NCBI RefSeq assembly: GCF_014905395.1
Contig: NZ_BNDT01000001.1
Span: 1-64,000 of the forward strand
Origin: Lactococcus taiwanensis
Lineage (GTDB): Bacteria > Bacillota > Bacilli > Lactobacillales > Streptococcaceae
Direction of reading: 5' to 3'
DNA length: 64,000 bases
In this document: positions 50,582-58,949 of the stretch, one piece after another
Position numbering within the stretch: position 1 is the first letter of the stretch
How the letters are laid out: the number at the start of each line of letters is the position of its first letter
Notes under the pieces: model-generated
What the model saw: only the letters and a program-made list of their open reading frames with translations
Database searches by the model: none
What the model was told of the DNA's origin: nothing
Program-made: the position numbers and the translations under genes

Positions 50582-51862
50582 ATGTCAAAACATGAGGAAA
50601 TATTAAATTATATTGAAGGATTGGAAATCGGACGGCAGGTCAGTGTCCGTGGAATCGCCAATCGCATGAAAGTAGCTGATGGTACCGCTTATCGAGCGAT
50701 AAAAGAAGCAGAAAATCAAGGTTTAGTTGCCGTAAATGATCGTTCTGGAACTGTTCGTGTTGCAGCTAAAGGGCAAAAAATCGCCCATCGGCTGACCTTT
50801 GGCAAGATTACCGAGGTGGCGAACGCGGAGGTGTTAGGAGGGTTAGAAGGATTAGAGGTTGAGTTTAGTCGTTTTATCATTAGTGCCATGGAACGTGCTT
50901 CTTTCAAACGTTATCTCTCTCCCAATGGTTTAGTTATCGTCGGTGATCGAAAAGAAATCCAAAGCTTGGCTTTGCGAGAACGGAATGCTGTCCTGGTCAC
51001 TGGTGGTTTTGAGGTCAATCAGGAGGTGATTGACTATGCGAATGAGTTGGGCATACCACTCATGCGCACAAGTTACGACACCTTTACAGTCGCCAACCGG
51101 ATTAGTCACGCCCTTTCAAATGAGCTCATCAAAAAAGATGTGATTACAGTGGGCGATGTGTTCCATCAAAAACGAGCAACGTTACGTGAGGAAAATACGG
51201 TTAAAGATTTCTTAGATCTTGTGAAAAAAACAAATGATAGCCGTTTTGCGGTCGTTAATCGTTACAATGTCGTAGTCGGTGTGGTTGCGATGCGTGATGT
51301 GACAAATAGAAAAAATGATACCTTGTTAAATAAGGTGATGACGCGAGCAAATGTCGCTAAAGCAAATATGACTGTGGCAAGCGTTTCTCAAAAGATGATT
51401 TATGAAGGGTATGATATGATGCCCGTGGTCTATGAAAATCATACTTATGCTGGGATTATTACCAAGTCAGATGTCTTACAAAGTCTTCAAAAAGCTCAAG
51501 AAGAGAGTCAAGTGGCGCACACGTTCAGTGACAATATCGCAGATGGATTGGCAGAAAAGGGAACGGCTTATACAATAACTATCGAACCCTTTATGATTAA
51601 TAGTGTGGGGACTGTGGCTACTGGCGTTTTTTCTGAGTTGATTAGCCATGTGGTCCATCGCGTCTTTAGTAAGCGACGCAAACGAAATATTATTATTGAA
51701 TCAATTGATATGCATATGCTGGGGGCAGCTGGTATTGATAATGTACTTGAAATTTATCCAAAAGTAATCGGGGAGACCCGTATTGGTGCGATGATAGACT
51801 GTGAGATTTATCATGTTAACCATATTATCGCTAAAGTTTTAGTAAATGTTCAGCTGACGTGA
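50582..51862 (+). CDS. YtoI-like regulator: HTH, DRTGG, two CBS domains, hotdog domain
   Basis: 426 residues. Order: N-terminal winged helix (about 1-65, RQVSVRGIANRMKVADGTAYRAIKEA quoted by its ends), DRTGG-type domain (about 70-180, NGLVIVGDRKEIQSLAL, AVLVTGGFEV), a CBS pair (about 190-310, EENTVKDFLDL..., GIITKSDVL), and a hotdog domain (about 320-426). CBS pairs usually bind adenosine nucleotides. In Bacillus the homologue ytoI lies beside nrnA (ytqI), and here nrnA also follows, which suggests a link to nanoRNA or pAp turnover. The ligand and target genes are unknown. Confidence 0.85.
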   Translation: MSKHEEILNYIEGLEIGRQVSVRGIANRMKVADGTAYRAIKEAENQGLVAVNDRSGTVRVAAKGQKIAHRLTFGKITEVANAEVLGGLEGLEVEFSRFIISAMERASFKRYLSPNGLVIVGDRKEIQSLALRERNAVLVTGGFEVNQEVIDYANELGIPLMRTSYDTFTVANRISHALSNELIKKDVITVGDVFHQKRATLREENTVKDFLDLVKKTNDSRFAVVNRYNVVVGVVAMRDVTNRKNDTLLNKVMTRANVAKANMTVASVSQKMIYEGYDMMPVVYENHTYAGIITKSDVLQSLQKAQEESQVAHTFSDNIADGLAEKGTAYTITIEPFMINSVGTVATGVFSELISHVVHRVFSKRRKRNIIIESIDMHMLGAAGIDNVLEIYPKVIGETRIGAMIDCEIYHVNHIIAKVLVNVQLT

Positions 51863-51881
51863 GCAAAATTGATGTGCAAGT

Positions 51882-51901
51882 TACTGACAGGCGCATCAGT
51901 A
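51882..51901. repeat. Dispersed palindrome copy 19, between ytoI-like gene and nrnA
   Basis: TACTGACAGGCGCATCAGTA; the right arm has changed (CATCAGTA). Confidence 0.75.
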
Positions 51902-51930
51902 ACAATAAATATGAAAAGTGAAAGTGAAAA

Positions 51931-52863
51931 ATGAACGAAATTTTAAAAAAAATTGAAGCTTATGATTTAATCCTTATCCATCGTCATAAAAATCCGGATC
52001 CCGATGCTTTAGGTTCGCAAGCCGGTCTACGGGCTATTCTCCGGGAAAATTTCCCGAACAAGCGAATTTATGCAGTAGGCTATGATGAACCAACTTTGAC
52101 TTACTTGACAGAAATGGATCAAGTAGAACTTGAAAAAAATGAAAAATACCTCAGTATTGTTTGCGATACGGCAAATACTCCACGAATTGACGACGAGCGT
52201 TACCAACAAGCTGATTTCGTCATTAAAATTGATCATCACCCTAATGATGATGCTTATGGGGACTTACTGTTGGTAGAGCCTGACAGAAGTTCAGCTTCCG
52301 AAATCATTGCTGAATTTGCATTCAGTACGGGGCTTTTGCTTAACGCTGAAGCGGCACGCCTACTTTATGCGGGAATCATTGGAGACACGGGCCGCTTTCT
52401 TTATCCAGCAACCTCACCTAACACATTGAAGATAGCAGCCCAATTGGCCACTTATGACTTTGATCGGTCGGCTTTGGGACGGGAAATGTCATCTTTTGAC
52501 ATGAAGGTGGCCCGTTTACAAGGTTATGTTTATGAACAGATGGAAGTTTCTCCCACAGGTGCTGCGCGTGTCCTTTTGACTCAAGAAATCTTAAGAAAAT
52601 TTGACTTACGTGATGCAGAAACATCAAGTATCGTTGGAGTTCCAGGAAATATTCGTGGCATTGAATCTTGGGCAATTTTTGTTGAACAAGCAGATGGGCA
52701 TTTCCGAGTACGGATGCGCTCAAAAGTTGTTCCAATCAATGAAATTGCGAAGCGACATGATGGCGGAGGACATGCCCTTGCCTCAGGGGCTAACTCCTAC
52801 TCCCTTGAAGAAAATGAGCAAATCTGGCAGGAGCTGCAACAAAATCTAGGTGCTCAGAATTAA
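51931..52863 (+). CDS. nrnA: Bifunctional oligoribonuclease / pAp phosphatase NrnA
   Basis: 310 residues, DHH-DHHA1. It degrades 2-5-mer RNA and dephosphorylates 3'-phosphoadenosine 5'-phosphate. Motifs: HRHKNPDPDALGSQ, CDTAN, KIDHHPNDD (DHH), and C-terminal DGGGHALASG (DHHA1, RNA/nucleotide binding). Start ATG at 51931 after AAAGTGAAA, a weak ribosome-binding site. A palindrome copy precedes it and another forms the shared terminator after it. Confidence 0.94.
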   Translation: MNEILKKIEAYDLILIHRHKNPDPDALGSQAGLRAILRENFPNKRIYAVGYDEPTLTYLTEMDQVELEKNEKYLSIVCDTANTPRIDDERYQQADFVIKIDHHPNDDAYGDLLLVEPDRSSASEIIAEFAFSTGLLLNAEAARLLYAGIIGDTGRFLYPATSPNTLKIAAQLATYDFDRSALGREMSSFDMKVARLQGYVYEQMEVSPTGAARVLLTQEILRKFDLRDAETSSIVGVPGNIRGIESWAIFVEQADGHFRVRMRSKVVPINEIAKRHDGGGHALASGANSYSLEENEQIWQELQQNLGAQN

Positions 52864-52887
52864 ACCGCATAATAGCGCACAATAAAC

Positions 52888-52922
52888 AAAAATTTACTGA
52901 CCGCTTGGTCAGTAAATTTTTT
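52888..52922. terminator. Bidirectional terminator between nrnA and the asparaginase gene
   Basis: AAAAATTTACTGACC and GGTCAGTAAATTTTT form a perfect 15-bp stem with a GCTT loop, T runs on both strands. Serves both convergent genes. Confidence 0.9.
52895..52914. repeat. Dispersed palindrome copy 20, in the nrnA/asparaginase terminator
   Basis: TACTGACCGCTTGGTCAGTA. Confidence 0.85.
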
Positions 52923-53889
52923 AGTTTTCCATGAAACTACGTAATTGTGAAGGGGTCTCTAACCCTGCGTTCAAGCCAATAATCAATTTCAAACGGGCTT
53001 TTTGAGAATTTACTTCATCAGCAAACATTACGCCAGCATCATAGAGTTGAGAACCCCCGCCTTGATAAGCGTAGACAGGCTCAGCAATTCCATTAAAGCA
53101 ACGGGAAACGAGGACGACAGGAACACCCGCATCTAAGAGGCGTTGTAAGGATTGACTGGCGATAGGAGGTAAATTGCCTGCGCCAAGCGCCTCAATGACG
53201 ATACCATCCAATTTATCTAAATCGAGTAAATCTAAAATTTGCCCGGACATGCCTGCAAAGGCCTTGACAATAGGGACATTGCCATGTACAGAGTGAACAT
53301 CGAGATGTTGATTTTCACTGTCATTATGAAAGTAGATGATTTTATTTTTCGTAAGTAGGCCAAGTGGTCCGTGGGTAGGTGTTTGGAAGGTTGACACATT
53401 TGTTGTATGGGTCTTTGTGACATACCGTGCTGAGTGAATCTCATCATTCATTACAACAAGGACTCCTCGGTCATGGGAGTGCTCATCAGCTGCGACACGG
53501 ATTGCTGACAAAAAATTATAAATACCATCAGTACCTAATTCATTGCTTGAGCGCATCGCACCAGTCATCACGATGGGTTTCCCCCGTTCAAGGGTGGTGT
53601 CAAGAAAGAAAGCAGTTTCTTCAAGAGTGTCTGTACCATGCGTGATAACGGCACCGTCAAAGCTCTCTGTGAGAAAAGCTTTTTTGAGTCGATTTTTTAG
53701 AACTAACATATCACTTAAAGTAATATGTGGACTTGGGAGATTAAAGATATCTTCTGTAACCAATTCGACTTCATCAAGCTGCATATTTACAGCACTCATT
53801 GGATTGCTCTCATTTGGGGAAACATGACCTTGTGCATCTTCGGCCATAGAAATTGTACCACCGGTGTGGAGAATTAATATTTTTTTCAT
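52921..53889 (-). CDS. ansA: L-asparaginase, cytoplasmic type I
   Basis: 322 residues. It hydrolyses asparagine to aspartate and ammonia. The two catalytic Thr regions are visible: LHTGGTISM at the N-terminus and ITHGTDTLEETA near residue 85-95. There is no signal peptide, so it is the cytoplasmic form. GGAGGGAGAAATG provides the ribosome-binding site. Monocistronic. Confidence 0.93.
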   Translation of the reverse strand: MKKILILHTGGTISMAEDAQGHVSPNESNPMSAVNMQLDEVELVTEDIFNLPSPHITLSDMLVLKNRLKKAFLTESFDGAVITHGTDTLEETAFFLDTTLERGKPIVMTGAMRSSNELGTDGIYNFLSAIRVAADEHSHDRGVLVVMNDEIHSARYVTKTHTTNVSTFQTPTHGPLGLLTKNKIIYFHNDSENQHLDVHSVHGNVPIVKAFAGMSGQILDLLDLDKLDGIVIEALGAGNLPPIASQSLQRLLDAGVPVVLVSRCFNGIAEPVYAYQGGGSQLYDAGVMFADEVNSQKARLKLIIGLNAGLETPSQLRSFMEN

Positions 53890-54074
53890 TTCTCCCTCCT
53901 TTTTATAATAATTTTACATAGAATATTGATTCTGTGTGGGTAAAACGTGCATAAAAATTATAACAAAAATTTGTCCAGAAAAGAACTCGTGAACCATGAA
54001 ATAGACGGAAAATTAGGGTATAATTTAACTAAACTAAGAAAAAAACTTCACAAAGAATTAAGAAAAGATGGATT

Positions 54075-55460
54075 ATGGATATTAAAGCAGTATTTTTTGA
54101 TTTAGATGGCACTTTATTTACCTCGACACGCGGAGTAGCTAGCAGTACAAGAAAGGCAATCCAAGAACTCCGCAAAAAAGGGATTTTTATTGGAATTGCA
54201 ACTGGACGTGGTCCAGCCTTTGCAATGCCGTTATTAGAAGATTTAGACCTTGATTTTGCGGTAACGTATAATGGTCAGTATATTTTTACACCCAAGGAGG
54301 TCATTTTTGATAATCCGCTTGAGCGCAAAACATTAAAAAAATTAATGACTTATGCAACACAGAACCATTCGGATATTTCGCTTGGAACAGCGCATGGCGT
54401 TAATGGTTCGGGACTGTTGAAATTTGGAGAAACGCGTATAGCAGGCTTTCTATCAGGGCTTTTACCTTCGAGCACTTCTGGTGTAGCTCGTAATAGTTTT
54501 AAGCACATCGTCCGTCGTGTGCTCCCTCAAAATGAAGATTTGGCTGATGATGAAGAAGAAGCAGTTTATCAAGCCATGATGGTTGCCACCAAAGATGAAA
54601 CTTCTCGGATTCAAAAAGCTTTTCCTGAACTTTTAGTGACCCGTAGCAATCCCTACTCAGTCGACTTAATCCCCCAAGGGATCGGAAAATTACCAGGCAT
54701 CCGTCGTTTAGGTGAAAAATTTAATTTTGAGCTGAATCAGGTCATGTGTTTTGGTGATTCAGAAAACGATGTGAGTATGCTCACTGGTGTAGGATATGGG
54801 ATTGCCATGGGAAATGCTGATTCTGAAATCCAAAAAATCGCCACCTATGTCACAGATACTAACAATCAGGACGGAATAGCTAAAGCATTGGCCTATTACG
54901 GTTTGATCAGCTACTCTGCAGAGAAAGATTTTACCTCTAAAGATCCAAACTTTAATAAAGTTAAAGAATTCCATCGCTTGATGGATGGAAAAACGCAAGA
55001 AATACCTCGTGCCTTTCCTCCTTTGGAAGCCAGTTTCCGTGCAGGTTTCAAAGTAGAAGAGATTGTCGAGTTTCTCTATGCTAGCGCGCAAGGTGACAAA
55101 GAAAGATTTTCTAAACAAGTGGAAAGCTTGCATTTGGATATAGAAAAAGCAGTAAAAAAAGTAGAGCGCAAAGCACATAAAGAAGACATGTTAACGGGAG
55201 AAGTAGACGCTATGGTCGACTTGCTTTATTTCACTTATGGTTCGCTGGTGCTCGCGGGGGTAGACCCCTATGAAATCTTTAATACTGTACATCGAGCAAA
55301 CATGGGGAAAATATTCCCTGATGGACGCCCCCATTTTGACCCCGTGACGCATAAAGTCCTCAAACCTGATGATTGGGAAGAAAAATATGCACCAGAGGAA
55401 CGAATTAAAAAAGAACTCGAACGTCAACAACGTGTTGCATTGAAAAAACAAACGAAATAA
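54075..55460 (+). CDS. Cof-type HAD phosphatase fused to a MazG-like pyrophosphohydrolase domain
   Basis: 461 residues. The N-terminal 275 residues are a Cof/HAD-IIB phosphatase: FFDLDGTLF (nucleophile Asp), ATGRG, CFGDSENDVSML (Mg-binding Asp). After a linker, residues about 290-440 are all-helical with two acidic motifs, VEEIVEF and TGEVDAMVDLLYFTYG, then a VDPYEIFNTVHRANMGKIFPDG segment (22 residues, quoted here as VDPYEIFNTVHR and ANMGKIFPDG), as in MazG/PRA-PH-type nucleotide pyrophosphohydrolases. The fusion would couple NTP pyrophosphate removal to phosphatase action on the product. A promoter -10 (TATAAT at 54019-54024) lies upstream. The C-terminal assignment is by pattern only. Confidence 0.82.
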   Translation: MDIKAVFFDLDGTLFTSTRGVASSTRKAIQELRKKGIFIGIATGRGPAFAMPLLEDLDLDFAVTYNGQYIFTPKEVIFDNPLERKTLKKLMTYATQNHSDISLGTAHGVNGSGLLKFGETRIAGFLSGLLPSSTSGVARNSFKHIVRRVLPQNEDLADDEEEAVYQAMMVATKDETSRIQKAFPELLVTRSNPYSVDLIPQGIGKLPGIRRLGEKFNFELNQVMCFGDSENDVSMLTGVGYGIAMGNADSEIQKIATYVTDTNNQDGIAKALAYYGLISYSAEKDFTSKDPNFNKVKEFHRLMDGKTQEIPRAFPPLEASFRAGFKVEEIVEFLYASAQGDKERFSKQVESLHLDIEKAVKKVERKAHKEDMLTGEVDAMVDLLYFTYGSLVLAGVDPYEIFNTVHRANMGKIFPDGRPHFDPVTHKVLKPDDWEEKYAPEERIKKELERQQRVALKKQTK

Positions 55461-55491
55461 AAGAAATCTCCAAAAAATAGTCGTAAACATA

Positions 55492-55520
55492 TTTACATTT
55501 TAAGGCGAAAGTGCTATATT
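55492..55520 (+). promoter_or_regulatory. Promoter of the nfeD-flotillin operon
   Basis: TTTACA (55492-55497) and TATATT (55515-55520) with a 17-base spacer and a TG before the -10. Confidence 0.72.
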
Positions 55521-55561
55521 AATAAAAAAGCATGAAAGCGCTTTTTGAGATTGGAGTGAAA

Positions 55562-55909
55562 ATGATTTTTATTGTTATCATGCTGGTATTTATCTTTTTA
55601 TTTATCCTACTGACCATCCTATCATTACCGGGAATGGCACTTTTCAATAAGTTCTCAGATCAGCGTTATCAAGCTGATGAAAAAGAGTTGCTAACAGGGA
55701 TACTTACGACAGCGATCCTCTCAACAGAGGCGACAGGTGAGGTAGTAACCAATTTTGTCAATGAATCTAGAAAAACAATGCCAGCCAAGATTTTTCATTC
55801 CTCTCAAGGAAGTGTTCATTCTATAGCAAAAGGAACGGAGGTACTTATTATTGAAACTAAATTAGGAATTGCCTATGTGATTCCTTATCAACAGACGCTC
55901 ATTTCATAG
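55562..55909 (+). CDS. NfeD-like membrane protein
   Basis: About 115 residues. One long hydrophobic N-terminal segment (about 1-22) is followed by a soluble region ending in a small beta barrel: GSVHSIAKGTEVLIIETKLGIAYVIPY (quoted by its parts), the OB-fold domain of NfeD/YuaF. GGAG at 55553-55556 sets the start at 55562, 10 residues inside the longest frame. It precedes the flotillin gene by 44 bases; NfeD proteins act with flotillins or stomatins in membrane organisation. Confidence 0.8.
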   Translation: MIFIVIMLVFIFLFILLTILSLPGMALFNKFSDQRYQADEKELLTGILTTAILSTEATGEVVTNFVNESRKTMPAKIFHSSQGSVHSIAKGTEVLIIETKLGIAYVIPYQQTLIS

Positions 55910-55953
55910 CTATCTCATTAAGGGAAAGCAAAATCGGTCAAAAAGGAGTCACG

Positions 55954-57384
55954 ATGCCCATACTCTATATACTTATTATTGCAATAATAGTTGTTATTGT
56001 TTTGCTGTTAGGAATTATAGCGGCAAATTATAAAAAATCAGGACCACAAGATGCATTAATCGTTTACGGCTCAGGTTTAGGGAAAAAAGGAGTCAATAAA
56101 GATTCGCAAGGGAATAAATTAAAAGTGGTACGGGGTTCTGGAACGTTTGTTTTACCTATTTTTCAAAATGCCCGTTACCTGAGTCTGCAGTCTGCTGCGA
56201 TTGATATCAAAACTGAAAAAGTGCTCTCTAAAGATAAGATTCCAGTTACAGTCGAAGCTACTGCGATGATAAAAGTAGGTTCAACGCTTCAAGATATTGC
56301 GACAGCTGCAGAACAATTTCTGGGTAAAAAAGATGAACAACGTGATGGTATGGCCGATCAAGTTTTACGAGGTCATCTTCGAGCAATCGTCGGGACAATG
56401 ACGGTCTCGGAATTGATTGAAGACCGTAACAAATTCTCGTCAGAGGTCCAAGACCAAGCGGGAACAGATTTGTCAAAAATGGGCTTATCAATTGTTTCTT
56501 TTGTAATTAATGATATACGTGATGATCAAAATTATATCAAGGCCCTCGGAGCAAAAGAAGTAGCACGAGTGCAACAAGAAGCAGCTATAGCAGTAGCGAA
56601 TGCGGATAAAGAAACACGTATTCAAAAAGCTGCAGCTGATCAAGATGCCCAAAAAGCAGAAGCTCTAGCAGCAACCCAAGTGGCAAATGCTCAAAAAGAA
56701 AAAGCAATTAATCTGGCGCAATATGAACAAGAACAAGCCATTGCGACAGCCGAATCTAAAGCGAAGGCTGATCAGGCTCAAGCCTCTGCTGACCAAGCTT
56801 ATGCGATTCAAGAAGCAATTTCTAAAAAAGAAACCACTGAAGCAGAGATGCAAGTTGAGTTAATTAAGAAACAACGGGAAACAGATCTTGAAACCCAAGA
56901 AGTTTTACGCCAAGCGCAAGAAAATGAAGCTAATATTGTAAAAGCCGCAGAAGCCGCAAAAGCCGCCCAAATCGCTAAAGCAGAAGCGGACGCACGTGAA
57001 CGTGAAGTCAAAGCACAAGCCGAGGCCTCAGCTATTGAAGCAACTGGTAAGGCTGAAGCAGAAGCAATCCGGCTAAAAGGATTAGCCGAGGCCGAAGCAA
57101 TTGAGAAGAAAGCAGAAGCCATGCAAAAAATGAATGACGCAGCAAAATTAAACATGGCACTCGAAGTATTGCCTCAAGTTGTTGCCAGTGTGTCTAGCAA
57201 TCTTCAAGCTGTTGATTCCATTAACATCTATGGTGGAGAGGGTTCCTCTAAAATTCTTGGCATGTCACAAGAAAGTCTCAAACAAGGACTTGATGTGCTA
57301 GGTACAATGGGGATTGATGTTCCAGACCTGCTAAATAATTTTGCGGGTCAAAAAGTGCAAGCTCAGTCTGAACAACACGTTTAG
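55954..57384 (+). CDS. floT: Flotillin (FloT/YuaG family)
   Basis: 476 residues. N-terminal membrane hairpin (about 3-24), SPFH/band-7 domain (about 30-200, VTVEATAMIKVG, VQDQAGTDLSKMGLSIVSF), then a long coiled coil (about 210-400) of Ala/Glu/Lys/Gln repeats such as EAKA, AEAEAIRLKGLAEAEAI and KAEA, and a Gly-rich C-terminal oligomerisation region. It forms functional membrane microdomains. AAAAGGAG ribosome-binding site. Second gene of the nfeD operon, closed by a strong terminator. Confidence 0.92.
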   Translation: MPILYILIIAIIVVIVLLLGIIAANYKKSGPQDALIVYGSGLGKKGVNKDSQGNKLKVVRGSGTFVLPIFQNARYLSLQSAAIDIKTEKVLSKDKIPVTVEATAMIKVGSTLQDIATAAEQFLGKKDEQRDGMADQVLRGHLRAIVGTMTVSELIEDRNKFSSEVQDQAGTDLSKMGLSIVSFVINDIRDDQNYIKALGAKEVARVQQEAAIAVANADKETRIQKAAADQDAQKAEALAATQVANAQKEKAINLAQYEQEQAIATAESKAKADQAQASADQAYAIQEAISKKETTEAEMQVELIKKQRETDLETQEVLRQAQENEANIVKAAEAAKAAQIAKAEADAREREVKAQAEASAIEATGKAEAEAIRLKGLAEAEAIEKKAEAMQKMNDAAKLNMALEVLPQVVASVSSNLQAVDSINIYGGEGSSKILGMSQESLKQGLDVLGTMGIDVPDLLNNFAGQKVQAQSEQHV

Positions 57385-57403
57385 TTGGAGTTTAGGTGCA
57401 AAT

Positions 57404-57428
57404 AAAAAAGCCCTTAAGGGCTTTTTTT
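57404..57428. terminator. Bidirectional terminator between floT and the aspartokinase gene
   Basis: AAAAAAGCCCTT and AAGGGCTTTTTT form a perfect 12-bp stem (no loop bases beyond the central turn). Confidence 0.9.
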
Positions 57429-57431
57429 ATT

Positions 57432-58784
57432 CTAGTCAAAGAAAGCAGAATAAATAGCACGTAAAGCTTCTCTTTCATCTTTTTCTTTAACAATAAACAT
57501 AACTGAAACTTCGCTAGAACCTTGGGATAACATGGCAATATTGATGCCTTTTTTTGAAAGCGCAGCTGTGGCTTTGGCGGTCACCCCAATGTGTTCTTTC
57601 ATGTCTTCTCCTACAAGTGTGATAATAGAAAAATCACGATTTATATAAGCTTCATCAGGGTGGAGTGACTCTGTCAAGTTAGCGATTAAGGCTTTAGAAA
57701 CAGGTGGGGTGAGATAACGGCTTCGTATGATAATAGACATATCATCAATTCCCGTTGGCATATGTTCAAACCGAATAGCCAGTTTTTCCAACACCGAGAG
57801 GACTTTGCGACCAAAACCTATCTCACGGTTCATCAAATATTTGCTAATGTATAGCGATGAAAAGCCACTTGAAGAAGCAATTCCAACGACCGGGGCACCT
57901 TTGGTTTCTCTTGAAATAACGATCTTTGTACCAGGGTGTGTCGGATTATTAGTATTCTTTATTACCAGTGGGACATGTGCACGGAAAACAGGGAGTAAGG
58001 CTTCATCGTGTAAAACTGAAAAACCAGAATAGGCAAGTTCACGCATTTCGCGATAAGTTAATTCTTTGACATGAACGGGAGCTTTGACTATGCCAGGGTG
58101 AGCAGCAAATATACCATCTACATCTGTAAAATTTTCATAAAGTTCGGCTTTAACTCCAGCGGCAATGATGGAACCAGTAATATCAGAGCCTCCACGCGAG
58201 AAAGTGCAGACTTCGTTTTCGTTTGTGACGCCAAAGAAACCCGGAATGATTAAGACCTCATCAAGCTCATTAAGATATTTAATATGTTCGTTGGCTTCAG
58301 GTAAGAGGCGAGCATTTCCCGGATCAGAAGAGACAAAAATCCCAGCATCAGAAGGATGGATATAACGACTGTGAATCCCTTCAGAAGAGAAATAATCAGC
58401 GATGAGAAGAGCGTTATTATTTTCACCAGCGGCAAGAAAAGTATCATAAGTGAAAGGATTAGATTGTGAAAGCGTGGCAAGCCCGATGATATTTTGGGTA
58501 ATGGTTGACAGAATGTCGCTGGTAAGCCCAAGCTCGTCGTAAATTGTCTTAAAGCGTTGGATAATCCATTGTTGAGAGCTTTCAATACTCTGTTCATCAT
58601 GAGCTTTACAAGATTTATAGTAAGCAATAAGGGCATCAGTAACTTTGGTGTCCGCACTTGTACGTTTTCCAGGAGCAGAAACAATGATAAATTTTCGGCG
58701 CTTGTCAGCGCGTACGATTTCTAAAACACGACGAATTTGAGCAGCGGAGGCGAGTGAAGAACCCCCAAATTTAGCAACTTTCAC
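57432..58784 (-). CDS. lysC: Aspartate kinase
   Basis: 450 residues. It phosphorylates L-aspartate, the first step to lysine, threonine, methionine and diaminopimelate. KFGGSSLAS at the N-terminus, TFSRGGSDITGS and the FTDVDGIF region build the kinase domain; two C-terminal ACT domains (about 300-450, ISIITLVGEDMKEHIGVTAKA) allow feedback control. Monofunctional type. AAGGAAGGTAATTAAAG provides a ribosome-binding site. It faces the HAD gene at 58950 across a divergent promoter region. No lysine riboswitch or T-box was seen in the 165-base gap. Confidence 0.93.
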   Translation of the reverse strand: MKVAKFGGSSLASAAQIRRVLEIVRADKRRKFIIVSAPGKRTSADTKVTDALIAYYKSCKAHDEQSIESSQQWIIQRFKTIYDELGLTSDILSTITQNIIGLATLSQSNPFTYDTFLAAGENNNALLIADYFSSEGIHSRYIHPSDAGIFVSSDPGNARLLPEANEHIKYLNELDEVLIIPGFFGVTNENEVCTFSRGGSDITGSIIAAGVKAELYENFTDVDGIFAAHPGIVKAPVHVKELTYREMRELAYSGFSVLHDEALLPVFRAHVPLVIKNTNNPTHPGTKIVISRETKGAPVVGIASSSGFSSLYISKYLMNREIGFGRKVLSVLEKLAIRFEHMPTGIDDMSIIIRSRYLTPPVSKALIANLTESLHPDEAYINRDFSIITLVGEDMKEHIGVTAKATAALSKKGINIAMLSQGSSEVSVMFIVKEKDEREALRAIYSAFFD

Positions 58785-58934
58785 TTTAATTACCTTCCTT
58801 CATGAGAGTCTATAATTTGACTTATTATAGCTAATTTTCAGATAATTTTCAATAATAAACCCATTATGACTAATTATGGAAAGCACTAGAAATGTAGTCC
58901 CTTACAAATAAATTAAACCTTAGAACTCGCATTA

Positions 58935-58943
58935 TGTTATAAT
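58935..58943 (+). promoter_or_regulatory. Extended -10 placing transcription start at the HAD gene ATG
   Basis: TGTTATAAT (58935-58943); the predicted first base (58950) is the A of the ATG. No ribosome-binding site. Confidence 0.6.
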
Positions 58944-58949
58944 GGTTCT

